This document shows positions 8,016-17,400 of a stretch of DNA of 41,549 nt, piece after piece. The position numbers and the translations under genes are program-made. Source of the stretch: a virus. Where the stretch lies: IMG/VR virus record IMGVR_UViG_3300033146_002141, positions 1 through 41,549 of that record, one strand, 5' to 3'. The notes beneath the pieces are model-generated. The model was not told the origin of the DNA. It saw only the letters and a program-made list of their open reading frames with translations, and did no database searches. Position 1 is the stretch's first letter. Each line of letters opens with the position of its first letter.

Positions 8016-8255
8016 TTATTGTTTCTGAATTACTTCTATCGTATATCGTTTATTATATTTATAACTAATTGAATATATAATAGTTCTTATAGCTTGAATT
8101 ACACTGCCTTTTTTGCCTATTATTTTTCCTTGATCTTTTTTATTAACATGAATTTCTATAATAGAAGATATCGATCCTTCAGTTTCTATGACATCGATAT
8201 CATCTGGATATTCACATAAACAAATAACGATATTTTTTATCAATTCTTGTATCAT
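8016..8255 (-). CDS. KhpA-like KH-domain RNA-binding protein
   Basis: A 79-residue protein matching the whole length of the bacterial KhpA/YlqC family. The KH signature is G-K-I-I-G-K-K-G at about residues 43-50, with GxxG at 47-50. It is followed by the helix SVIQAIRTIIYS and a closing strand ending in TIEVI. The N-terminus (helix, then acidic PDDIDV) also fits. KhpA binds RNA, usually with KhpB, and influences small-RNA function and translation in its hosts. The gene lies inside the tail fibre operon with its own GAGGA site, far from any other RNA-metabolism gene in the window. It may be a phage-borne RNA chaperone acting on host or late phage mRNAs. The family assignment is strong and the role is inferred. 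Confidence 0.85.
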   Translation of the reverse strand: MIQELIKNIVICLCEYPDDIDVIETEGSISSIIEIHVNKKDQGKIIGKKGSVIQAIRTIIYSISYKYNKRYTIEVIQKQ

Positions 8256-8273
8256 AATAATATATTCCTCGTT

Positions 8274-9158
8274 TTAATGATATATTACCCATACTGTAGG
8301 AGTAGGGTCTTCTTCATCAAATGATATTATCATCTGATTTCGTGTAGGGAAATTTATAGACCCTGGTTTTATGACATTTCCGGATGAATCTTCTAATATT
8401 TGAACTATAGGATATCTATCCAAATCGTGATCTATAACTAATTGACCATTTACATAATGAACATTCCAATATAATCCTTCATATATAACAGGAAAATCAG
8501 TTCTTCTTTGATATCCGATACTTCCATCTATTGCACTAGATGTAATTACACTATTCCAATTAGAAGGATCTGATGGCTTATGTTCTGTAATAGGGTTTTG
8601 TAATTGAGCAATTCTTGCATCAATATCTGTATATGGTTCTGTAAAATTTGCCATAGGTCGAAAAGCATTAACATTTGTTGCTATATCATCTTGATACACA
8701 CCATTTACTTGTAATTTTAAAGCACTTTGATATATTAATTTAGCAAGAAATACATGATGTGCAGGATTGAAATCATCAATATGCTTCAAAACTCGAATTG
8801 TAGCAATTGATGGAGTTGTGCTCTTAGAATATTGATATGTCAATACTAAATATCCAACAGAAGGGAATGGTCCATCCATTTCTTTAGGATCAGAAGCATC
8901 TCGTATTATATAATTTTCTGGATCTGTAATATCAAATTCTTGATCTTGAGTAATGTCTATTAGCACATCATCTTTTATGCATATTCCTGATGTAATAGGA
9001 ACTCTAACTGTTGCTACATATTGTGCTTTTAAATATTCATCTCTTACTATTTTAGCAATTCCTCCTTTTCCTGTTATAATTCTAGTTAGTTTATTTACAT
9101 TATCAGAATCATACGATGAAAATGGATCAACAGCTCGTTCTTGTGGTTCAGGTATCAT
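8274..9158 (-). CDS. Tail fibre / baseplate structural protein
   Basis: A 294-residue protein with no signal peptide. The N-terminal two thirds are mixed beta with a helical stretch around residues 135-150 (AKLIYQSALKLQ). The last 60 residues (from WNVHYVNGQLVIDHDL to WVIYH) resemble a beta module common at the ends of phage tail proteins, with RYPIVQI.D.SGN.IKP spacing. AGGAG precedes the ATG. It follows the glycosyltransferase gene and precedes the KH-domain gene in a leftward operon. A fibre-attachment or fibre subunit role is likely. No family name can be given from sequence alone. Confidence 0.65.
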   Translation of the reverse strand: MIPEPQERAVDPFSSYDSDNVNKLTRIITGKGGIAKIVRDEYLKAQYVATVRVPITSGICIKDDVLIDITQDQEFDITDPENYIIRDASDPKEMDGPFPSVGYLVLTYQYSKSTTPSIATIRVLKHIDDFNPAHHVFLAKLIYQSALKLQVNGVYQDDIATNVNAFRPMANFTEPYTDIDARIAQLQNPITEHKPSDPSNWNSVITSSAIDGSIGYQRRTDFPVIYEGLYWNVHYVNGQLVIDHDLDRYPIVQILEDSSGNVIKPGSINFPTRNQMIISFDEEDPTPTVWVIYH

Positions 9159-9193
9159 ATTATTATGCTCCTATCAATTTATTAATTTTAATT

Positions 9194-9928
9194 TTATTTT
9201 TGTTCGGATTCATTTGTGGATATAAATATCTTATCATATTTTTTATTTCTGATATATTCATTATCCTTTTTTATTATATCATCCCATTCTTGTCTGGTAT
9301 AACAATTGAATGTTCCAGTTTGATTTGTATGGGTAGTTTGATTACCACATAATAAACTTAACGATTTATCTCCAAATGCTAATTTTATTCGGTTATTAAA
9401 TTCAGTATCAGACCCATATTGTGTTATATTGTGATCATATCCTCCGCATTTTTCGTATACATCTTTTTTATACATAGTGCATCCGGATCCATGATCAGGT
9501 ATATCAATAACAGGATTTGTCTTACTATATTCTAATTTTTTACCAAACCAGCATACTTGGGTTGCGCATGTCATATGAGTATCTAATGCTCTAATCATAA
9601 TATCTATATCCATTTCATTAGTGAATAAAATGTCATCATCTATCATCCAGAATATATCCGATTTATATATATTATAATGTTTTATTAATTCATTAGTTCC
9701 TTTTACAACACCTAAATTTTCTTTCTGCAATAATATATCAACATTCAAAGGATATTCCTTTTGTATTTCTATTAATAATTCCTGATCTAATCCTTTATTT
9801 CCTTGGACTAATATTGTCCATTTCCAATCATACTTACTTAATTGAGGACTTATGTATTCCGAAAAATTCTTATATAATCTATATAAAACATTTCCCCCTC
9901 CATTCATGGTTCCGATAAATAATTTCAT
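9194..9928 (-). CDS. Glycosyltransferase, GT-A fold (GT2-like)
   Basis: A 244-residue family-2-like glycosyltransferase. The nucleotide-binding start (KLFIGTMNGGGNVL), the conserved ENLGVVKGTNELI (about residues 70-82) and the metal-binding IDDDI (acidic triad about 97-99) are in the expected order. An acceptor-side segment with CGGYDHN and D.EFNNR follows. It has no membrane segment and should be soluble. It is the first gene of the leftward fibre operon, next to a divergent promoter region. Its ribosome site is weak (TTGGAA). It may glycosylate a virion protein or remodel a host surface glycan to block superinfection. DNA modification, as in T4, is less likely because those enzymes are of another fold (GT-B). 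Confidence 0.8.
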   Translation of the reverse strand: MKLFIGTMNGGGNVLYRLYKNFSEYISPQLSKYDWKWTILVQGNKGLDQELLIEIQKEYPLNVDILLQKENLGVVKGTNELIKHYNIYKSDIFWMIDDDILFTNEMDIDIMIRALDTHMTCATQVCWFGKKLEYSKTNPVIDIPDHGSGCTMYKKDVYEKCGGYDHNITQYGSDTEFNNRIKLAFGDKSLSLLCGNQTTHTNQTGTFNCYTRQEWDDIIKKDNEYIRNKKYDKIFISTNESEQK

Positions 9929-9971
9929 TTGTTATAATTCCAATTTTAGTTTAAATTTTGAGTTAATTAAA

Positions 9972-10008
9972 TATTTGTTCAAATATTTCTAATTTTTATG
10001 AACAAATA
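9972..10008. promoter_or_regulatory. Inverted repeat in a divergent intergenic region
   Basis: TATTTGTTCA (9972-9981) and TGAACAAATA (9999-10008) form a perfect 10-bp inverted repeat with a 17-base spacer. AAATATTTG and CAAATATTT also overlap as a second palindrome at its left side. It lies midway between the starts of the leftward fibre operon and the rightward packaging operon. That placement fits an operator or a shared control site. The 17-mer TATTTGTTCAAATATTT recurs at 24189-24205, again followed by TTTATGAAC. Confidence 0.45.
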
Positions 10009-10041
10009 ATAATTAAAAAGCGTAAAATAGGAAATTATTTA

Positions 10042-11703
10042 ATGAATCCAAAACCATTATATGAAATTGATTTGAAGTATGATAAATACAATATAGGACA
10101 ATTTGTCAAGAAAATGCGTATATATAATGAAATGAATAAACCATATAGCAGTTTCATTATAATATTAGGAATGGATTATAATTATATTCAGGAAATTAAT
10201 ATGTTTACTCAACAAAAATTGATAATGACTATCCGTTCATATGATTTAGAGGGAAATAGTTTAGAAACTATAAAGATAGATCTTGCAATTTTATATAGTG
10301 ATTTAAAATTAATATCTCAAAAAATAGATATGGGATTATCTGATATTGATCATAGAGATATGCAAGATATAAAATTAGAATGTGCATCAATTCATGCTTT
10401 GAATAAAATGTCTTCTACAGTAAGCTATATAACAGATACTAAAACGACTGCTATTGATGCAATAAAAAATATGCTAGATATACATAAATATGATTCATCC
10501 GGAATATCTACTGCAGGATCTAATGAAGTAGAATTTAGACAATTATGTGTACCGCAAATGTCAATACAAAGTATGTTTGAATACATGAATAGCATATGCG
10601 GAGTATATGATGGACCTTATTATTATTATTGTGATTATAAAGGAAACATCAAATCTGGAAATCTAAAGTATATATATGATTCTGATACCAAAATACATAT
10701 ACATCAAGTGATGCCGGATAATGATAACAATTCAACTAACACAAACAAGATTGCAAAATTAATATTAGATTCTAATGATAATGATGCTCATTATATTACT
10801 ACATCGGAAATAAATGTGGTAAATCAATCAAATGACATAATATTACAAAATGGTTATTATAATATATATATGACACATCCATCAAATGATTTATTTGAAG
10901 TCTCTACGTATAAATTAGATGATGTATTGAAAGAGCATGGATTGACAGAAAGTAAATCATATGAATCACAATTTCATACTGATTTTAAATATAGAAGATC
11001 ATACAACATATCTAAAGCAGGAGATAATGTAGATAAAAAATATTTATCCACTAAAATAGTAGCTCCTTATTTAGCAATGACTCCTATTGAAGTAAAAATA
11101 GGAGGTTCATTGAGATTAAAATCATTATTAAATATATGCAACTCCATATCATTAAAAACATATGCTCCCTCATATAAAAAATATAAAGGAAATTATTTAT
11201 TAGCATCATCTATTATAGATATTGATTTTACGACGAATGCATCAGCATCTGCTAAACTAATAATGCTAAGAAGTTTTACCGGAAATTCAGAACTTATTAA
11301 AAAGACTAAACCGATAAAAGCAGAAACTAAACCATTGGATATAAAACAAAAAAATGTAGTACCAAAGTTACCTATTGTAACTCCTAATATCGAAAAGGAA
11401 CCAAGTGATACAAAGCAAACAGTAGTAAATAATAAACTAGAACTAGATCGGGAATTATCAATTGATTATACGGAATATCTAATGAATGCATCATTAGGAA
11501 AAGGCGATTTCTATAGAGATAATGTTCAAACCAGTTTAGGAGTTGTAGGTATGGGGGATATATCATATCTTAGAGGTCATACTTATTCTAGCATAGATGA
11601 AGGAATATTTAGTGATGATACGTATACATATGATACTTTTGATGAATGGTTAGATAAGAATCCACTTCAAAAACGTAAATATCAAGAATATGCGAACAAA
11701 TAA
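10042..11703 (+). CDS. Putative baseplate hub protein
   Basis: A 553-residue virion protein candidate. The middle portion (about residues 135-215) has IDAIKNMLDI, then VPQMSIQSMFEYMNSICGVYDGPYYYYCDYKG. This is the pattern seen in contractile-tail hub proteins (T4 gp27 and late-control-D-like), where a loop with an aromatic run precedes a basic strand. Beta-rich segments follow up to about 430, then a low-complexity K/P/T linker (about 430-465) and a D/Y-rich C-terminal tail. No lysozyme motif is present. The ribosome site is AGGAAA. It is the first gene of the rightward operon leading to terminase and tape measure. The hub call is moderate, and a tail adaptor is the main alternative. Confidence 0.5.
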   Translation: MNPKPLYEIDLKYDKYNIGQFVKKMRIYNEMNKPYSSFIIILGMDYNYIQEINMFTQQKLIMTIRSYDLEGNSLETIKIDLAILYSDLKLISQKIDMGLSDIDHRDMQDIKLECASIHALNKMSSTVSYITDTKTTAIDAIKNMLDIHKYDSSGISTAGSNEVEFRQLCVPQMSIQSMFEYMNSICGVYDGPYYYYCDYKGNIKSGNLKYIYDSDTKIHIHQVMPDNDNNSTNTNKIAKLILDSNDNDAHYITTSEINVVNQSNDIILQNGYYNIYMTHPSNDLFEVSTYKLDDVLKEHGLTESKSYESQFHTDFKYRRSYNISKAGDNVDKKYLSTKIVAPYLAMTPIEVKIGGSLRLKSLLNICNSISLKTYAPSYKKYKGNYLLASSIIDIDFTTNASASAKLIMLRSFTGNSELIKKTKPIKAETKPLDIKQKNVVPKLPIVTPNIEKEPSDTKQTVVNNKLELDRELSIDYTEYLMNASLGKGDFYRDNVQTSLGVVGMGDISYLRGHTYSSIDEGIFSDDTYTYDTFDEWLDKNPLQKRKYQEYANK

Positions 11704-11820
11704 ATAAAAAATAAAGGATATATTTTCATCTTTTTCTGGAGATTTATTTAAAAATGAATATAAGACAATGTATAAATCATTACTTGATACTTAATATTCT
11801 TAACAGTAGGTATAATTGAT

Positions 11821-13584
11821 ATGACGCCATTAGATAAAGAAAGGTTGATTGAATATAGAAAATGTAAACAGGATGCTATATATTTCATAACTAAATATGT
11901 AAAGATCGAATTGCCTGGCGGATCTATACCGATGCCAATGTATGAGGTTCAAAAAGATTATTTGACTAAATTAATAACAAACCATCATGTAGTATCTTTA
12001 AAATCAAGACAAACTGGAATATCAACAACCACTCAAGCATATATAACATGGGTTCATACTTTTTTTAAAGGAGTTGTTGTAGGTGTAGTTAGTAAAGATG
12101 GTGAAGAAGCTACTGATTTTTGTAGAAAAACGATGTCTATGATAGAATCAATTCCTAAATGGATGAGACCGACATACAAAAAACAAACAGAGCAAACATA
12201 TATATTAGATAATGGATGCAAATTTTATGCAAGCACAATAAATCCAAAAAATCCTGGTAAGCTATTTCGTGGTAAAGCAATAACTATTGCGGTTATGGAT
12301 GAAGCCGCGCATACTGATTATATAGAACAAGCATTTGTAGGATTTGGTCCGGCGTTAGTTAAATCTCAAACTATAGCAAAACAAAGAAATATTCCATATG
12401 GAACTATCGTCATAAGCACACCTAATAAAACAACTGGAATTGGAGCCTGGTATTATGATACCTGGAAAGAAGCCCAAACATCAAAATCTATATATGTTCC
12501 AATTACTATATATTGGAAAGATATTCCAGAATTTGCAGATGACCCAGATTGGTATGAAACACAACGAAGATTATTGAAATATAATGATTTGATAATAAGA
12601 CAGGAATTAGAATTAGAATTTATTGCATCAGAAGGTGCATTTTTCGAACCTGAAACAATTAAAAAATTAAATAAATCTCATAGGGAACCTATTAAATTAA
12701 TTAGATGTGAAAATAATTATATTAAAATATGGGAATTACCAAAAAGAACTTCATTCTATATGATAGGCATTGATACAGCAACTGCATATGGATCAGATTT
12801 ATCTGCATTGATTGTGGTAGATTGGGATACTATGAATATAGTCGCAGAATTCCATTCAAAATTAAGAGTTGATTCATATATAAAAGTTATAGAATATGTT
12901 GAAAAAATGTATAAAAACAATCTGATGATACCTGAAAATAACTCAGTAGGTAATCAGGTAATGGAACACTTTACAAAAGAATTAGGATGGACTGCTAAAT
13001 ATAATATATATTTAGAAAAAGAAGAATATGGAGAAAAAAGAAAATCAGATGGATATAAGGATAAGAAATACGGATTGACTAATACAGGAGTATCTAGACC
13101 ATTGATATTAGATTCTTTGTATACATTTGTATCAGAAGATCCAACTAGAATAAAATCTCAAGCATTATCATTAGAATTGATTGGATTAGAAGAAAAATCC
13201 AATAATAGAGTAGAAGCATCAAGAGGTAAAAAAGATGATATTGCATTAGCATATTCATTTTGTACATATGTCAGACAGTATAAACCGTTATCAAAAGTAA
13301 AATCCCATCAATCAGAATATGCAGAATCTATGGGTAATGATATAATAAATATGAATGATGATACGATGGATAGTCCTTACTTCTCCCATATTAATAATTC
13401 AGATTTAAATAACGATCAAAGAGATAATATGAATAAGATAATAGAAGAAAGAAATAAACTATTAAAAGATATGGCATTCGATCCGCATATAAGTACGAAT
13501 ATGCAGAATATACATTCTGATGCTACTGAAGATGGGGATTTTGTATTCATGCATATCTTTTATAACGAACAAATAAAAAAGTAA
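11821..13584 (+). CDS. Terminase large subunit (DNA packaging motor)
   Basis: A 587-residue gp17-type terminase. The ATPase domain has a Walker A variant SRQTGIST (residues 62-69), Walker B IAVMDEA (157-162, catalytic E161) and a coupling motif ISTPN (199-202). The RNase H-like nuclease domain begins at MIGIDTA with D318, has a second acidic site near E372 and ends with KKDDIALAY (D472/D473). All key residues are present, so the protein should be active. It pumps DNA into the prohead through the portal and cuts it at headful or at specific sites. The small terminase was not recognised in the window. The last 70 residues are a charged extension beyond the usual end. The ribosome site is weak (GTAGG). 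Confidence 0.96.
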   Translation: MTPLDKERLIEYRKCKQDAIYFITKYVKIELPGGSIPMPMYEVQKDYLTKLITNHHVVSLKSRQTGISTTTQAYITWVHTFFKGVVVGVVSKDGEEATDFCRKTMSMIESIPKWMRPTYKKQTEQTYILDNGCKFYASTINPKNPGKLFRGKAITIAVMDEAAHTDYIEQAFVGFGPALVKSQTIAKQRNIPYGTIVISTPNKTTGIGAWYYDTWKEAQTSKSIYVPITIYWKDIPEFADDPDWYETQRRLLKYNDLIIRQELELEFIASEGAFFEPETIKKLNKSHREPIKLIRCENNYIKIWELPKRTSFYMIGIDTATAYGSDLSALIVVDWDTMNIVAEFHSKLRVDSYIKVIEYVEKMYKNNLMIPENNSVGNQVMEHFTKELGWTAKYNIYLEKEEYGEKRKSDGYKDKKYGLTNTGVSRPLILDSLYTFVSEDPTRIKSQALSLELIGLEEKSNNRVEASRGKKDDIALAYSFCTYVRQYKPLSKVKSHQSEYAESMGNDIINMNDDTMDSPYFSHINNSDLNNDQRDNMNKIIEERNKLLKDMAFDPHISTNMQNIHSDATEDGDFVFMHIFYNEQIKK

Positions 13585-13606
13585 AAATATTTAAATGAGG
13601 ATATAT

Positions 13607-14476
13607 ATGAATATAAAGCATGAATCATTCGGATTACCATTTAATTTAACACAAATTGAATCATTATATGGATATCCTTTATATAGTTCAAATAAGGTTA
13701 AATCAATATATAAAAATATCATTAAAAAAGGAAATCTTAAAAGTGTATATAATAAAATCGAAAACCTAATTGATGATAATATATTATTACCAGTATATGC
13801 GGATAAGCATGTTATTGCATATTTGAAAAATAAAATGATAGGTACCAGATTGATTGATGATATGATGGGTGCATATATACCGGAAAAAAATAAAGTATAT
13901 ATAATAATGAACAATAATACTAGATTTTTATTTTGGATGAAAGAGAGAGAAATAAATGAAACTACTATGCATGAATTAGTTCATTATGTAGCATATAACA
14001 AACCGAATGCATTTTATTCTATATTCAAAAATGAGTTGTTTGAATTTTATAAAACATTATTTGATATAACATTCAATTCGGTTAATGTGTTATCGGATTC
14101 TGCTTGTAAAAAATTATTAACATATCTTCATAAAAATTTTGAAAATAAACACATATTGAATAGAAATTCCTTATATAAATATGCAGAATTTTTAGAGACC
14201 ATAATTAAATCTGATAATGGTGATACTAAAGATTATATATTAAATTTAATTACTCCCCTTAAAATATATTTAGATAACCCTCAGCTGTTTATAACATTAT
14301 TAAGAAATAATGAAAAAATTAGAGTATTAGTTGGATCATTATATCGGGCATATAAAGAAATTGGTATTGCCACCAAATCTATGCCGATACAAGAGATAAT
14401 TTTTCCTAGTGAAATAATATCTAATACAGTACATGATCTAAATAATAAACATATCAAACTTATAAAATCTATATAA
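13607..14476 (+). CDS. Putative zinc metallopeptidase (HExxH)
   Basis: A 289-residue protein with the zincin motif TTMHELVHYVAY (H122, E123, H126). A glutamate-rich helix about 70 residues later (YAEFLETI, E194 or E197) could provide the third ligand. Flanking regions are helical and lysine-rich, with no signal peptide. The ATG at 13607 is chosen because GAGG sits 6 bases before it, while the ATG at 13595 lacks a site. It lies between terminase and the tape measure gene. It may process a tail or head protein such as the tape measure, or be a virion component. It is unlike the serine-type prohead proteases, so if it is the maturation protease it would be unusual. The function remains inferred. 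Confidence 0.7.
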   Translation: MNIKHESFGLPFNLTQIESLYGYPLYSSNKVKSIYKNIIKKGNLKSVYNKIENLIDDNILLPVYADKHVIAYLKNKMIGTRLIDDMMGAYIPEKNKVYIIMNNNTRFLFWMKEREINETTMHELVHYVAYNKPNAFYSIFKNELFEFYKTLFDITFNSVNVLSDSACKKLLTYLHKNFENKHILNRNSLYKYAEFLETIIKSDNGDTKDYILNLITPLKIYLDNPQLFITLLRNNEKIRVLVGSLYRAYKEIGIATKSMPIQEIIFPSEIISNTVHDLNNKHIKLIKSI

Positions 14477-14488
14477 TAGGAAATTATA

Positions 14489-17400
14489 ATGGCAATAACT
14501 AGAGAAAAAATAGCTGCTAAAGATGTATTAACAGATAAAACAGCAAAAGAATTCAATAAAAATGTATCAAGTCTGCTAAGTAGCATTGGTTCATTTACAA
14601 AAGAATCCATGAAATTTACAGCTAATATCTCAAAGAATGCAACCTCTCCTATAACGGGAGTTGGTAAAAGTATATTACATGAATTTGCTCCAGATAAATC
14701 TAAATTAATAGCATCCGGATTGGGAGCAATAAATCCAATGCTTGGATATCTAGCAGAAAAAACTATAGAATCAAATAAAGAAGCGATGAAACAATCAGTA
14801 TCTAATATATCAAGCATTACTGGTAAATATATGTCATCTCAATTTAGATCTATGAAAAATCAATTGATAAATACCGGAAATAGAAAGCAAGCAGCAAGTA
14901 GCACTATAATTAACAATATTTCACAAAATTCAAAACCTAGAAAAAGAAATCATAGATTGCAGCATACTACATATAATAGATCATATGGTTCTAATGATAT
15001 AACAGAATCAATAGATTTATTAAGATTGAGTAATGCAGAATGGCTACAAGCAGTAGGAGCCGGACAAACCTCAAATAAAAGATTACCTAGAGCAGAATCT
15101 GGTGGAATTGTAAAATCCACAGGTCAAGCGATTGTGCATGAGGGAGAAACTATAACACCTAAAAATATTATACATAAACAAATAAAAACTCAAATATCTA
15201 TATTAAATGTTTTGAAGAAAGGAACATTGAAAGTTAAAGTAGTAGAAGATCCATATTCCGGATTAAATATGTCATCATCTAAACAAGTATCATCCGTTAA
15301 AAATATACATTCTATATACTCAAAAATTGCAGAAAATCAAAAAATATTAACCAACCAGCTATCTAATTTGGTATCATCAAATAGTGGATCAGCAAAGGGC
15401 AAGACATATGATCAAATGGGATTATCAAGAAAATTGTTTGGTGCATTTAAAGATCCATATAGCGTAGAATCTACTGGATCATATCAATCAAGAATGGTAT
15501 CTAGTTTAGAAAGAATGAGTGCATATTTTGGAGCAAATGCTGCTTATGGAGGAATTGGTAAAAATATAGGATTTATTGAAAGGTTTGATTTAACATTGAA
15601 TAAGTTATTAAGAACTCATCCAGTTTTTAGATATATGTACGGAAGATTTAAAGATTTATCTGTAATATCGAGTAAAATAATGAAATGGGGAACGTTCTTA
15701 GCAGGAGGATTTACATTTAAAAAATTCGGAGGTATGAAATCTGAAGTTCGCGGCAAAACGATACAGGAAAGAACCGCGTCAGCAACAGAATTGACATATA
15801 TTTGGGTCAAAAAACTATTTGGATTTCAAAAGACGGAAGGAAAGAAAGATAAGAAAAAATGGTCTATAATGGGATCTATGTTTAAAACAAGCAAGAAAAT
15901 AAAACCTGATCAGATCGGCATAGGAATATATAATAAATTAACCCATAAAAAGGAAGTCAAAGCTAAAAAAGATAATCTCAGATATAACATAAAGAGGTAT
16001 TTAACTGCAGATACTACCACAAAAGCAGGTAGAAAATCTAAAGAAGAATGGAGAAAGAAGACAGGATTGGATGGGGATGCATTAGAATCTATGTCAAAAC
16101 AAACTAGTTTATTAAAGGGATTATATAATATTACCAAAAAGAGAAATTTTCAAGGAACTGTAGAAGATAGGGAAGAACGCATATTACGAAAATTAGAACT
16201 TGAGGAATTTAGAAAAAAACACGGTAGAGATAAAGGCATCATGGGACTGATAGGTAGTGCAATGGGTCCACTTGGCGCATTATTTACTACTGCAGGAAGT
16301 GGTATTATGTCTTTTATAACAGCACCGCTAATTGCGATGCCTCTAGTAATAGGGGGTTTGGTTGGTGCATTCAAAGAAGGTAGTAAAAAAGATAGTACAA
16401 AATTAAGCATTGGAAAATCTGCATTAGCACATGCGATCGGTGGCATTATGAAAGTTCCTCAAGGTATAGCTAAAATGGGTATTTGGTTTTATGAATCATT
16501 TACTGGGAAAAAAATAGCAAAGAAACATTGGATTAGAAGATTTGCAGAATGGGATGTTATAGGCAGCATAACAAATGCGTTGAATTATATATTCAGAGAA
16601 GATGATTCGATATTTTCAGGGTTAGGGATTATTGGTGATGATTTTATATCAGCAATGACGGGAACAGATAAAGATGGAAATCCTGTGAGTTTAAATGATG
16701 CCATGGGTGATTTATTAATTCACACCCTGCATTATATTATTAAAGCAGCGGGAGATATATTTATTAAGATACCATGGAGAGTGGGAAGAATTACTGCTAA
16801 AAAATTAGGAATAACGGATGCAATAGATAAAGCAGTAGTAAAATCATATATGTCAATACAAGATAAATATCTATCAATGATCAAAAATATAACAGAGGTA
16901 TTTACTGGTTCTCATACAAAACTTAGTATTCAGGAAAGGATATATTCTTGGTTGAGATCTTCACTTCCCAAACCTATATTAAGAAAATTGTATTCGGAGG
17001 AGGAAATAAAAAAATATGATTTGATTATTGATAAAAAGAATAGCAGAAAAACCGCATTATCGAAACGAGGATTGAGTATTAGTGCTGATACTATAAAAGA
17101 ATTTAGAGAAAAACATCCTAAGATTGAACAAGGTTTTAGAACAAGAAAAATAGATACTTCAAAATTAACAGATCTTGAAATTGAAAATATCATAAAAAGG
17201 GATCAATTAGATCGTATATATAAAGCCACAGATAAAGTGACTTCTGATAAATCTGTGATTCAAAATAAGTATATACTTAAAAGATCTGGGGCAATGGGCT
17301 CCAAAAGAAGAGGTAATATGAACAAGGATACTGTATATTATAATCTAAGTGGAGTTGATAAGAATACCTCTAATTTACACTATGGATATAAAAATGTGTT

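Noticed and set aside
11754-11819. 21-codon frame before the terminase gene
   Set aside because: The possible ribosome site is 12 bases away and weak, and the peptide has no distinctive feature. It could be a leader but is not supported.
13595-13606. Earlier ATG for the zincin gene
   Set aside because: The GAGG directly before the ATG at 13607 overlaps this codon and there is no site before 13595.
14281-14817. 178-aa open frame on the minus strand
   Set aside because: It is antisense to the zincin and tape measure genes, has no ribosome site and its composition mirrors the real genes. It is a shadow frame.
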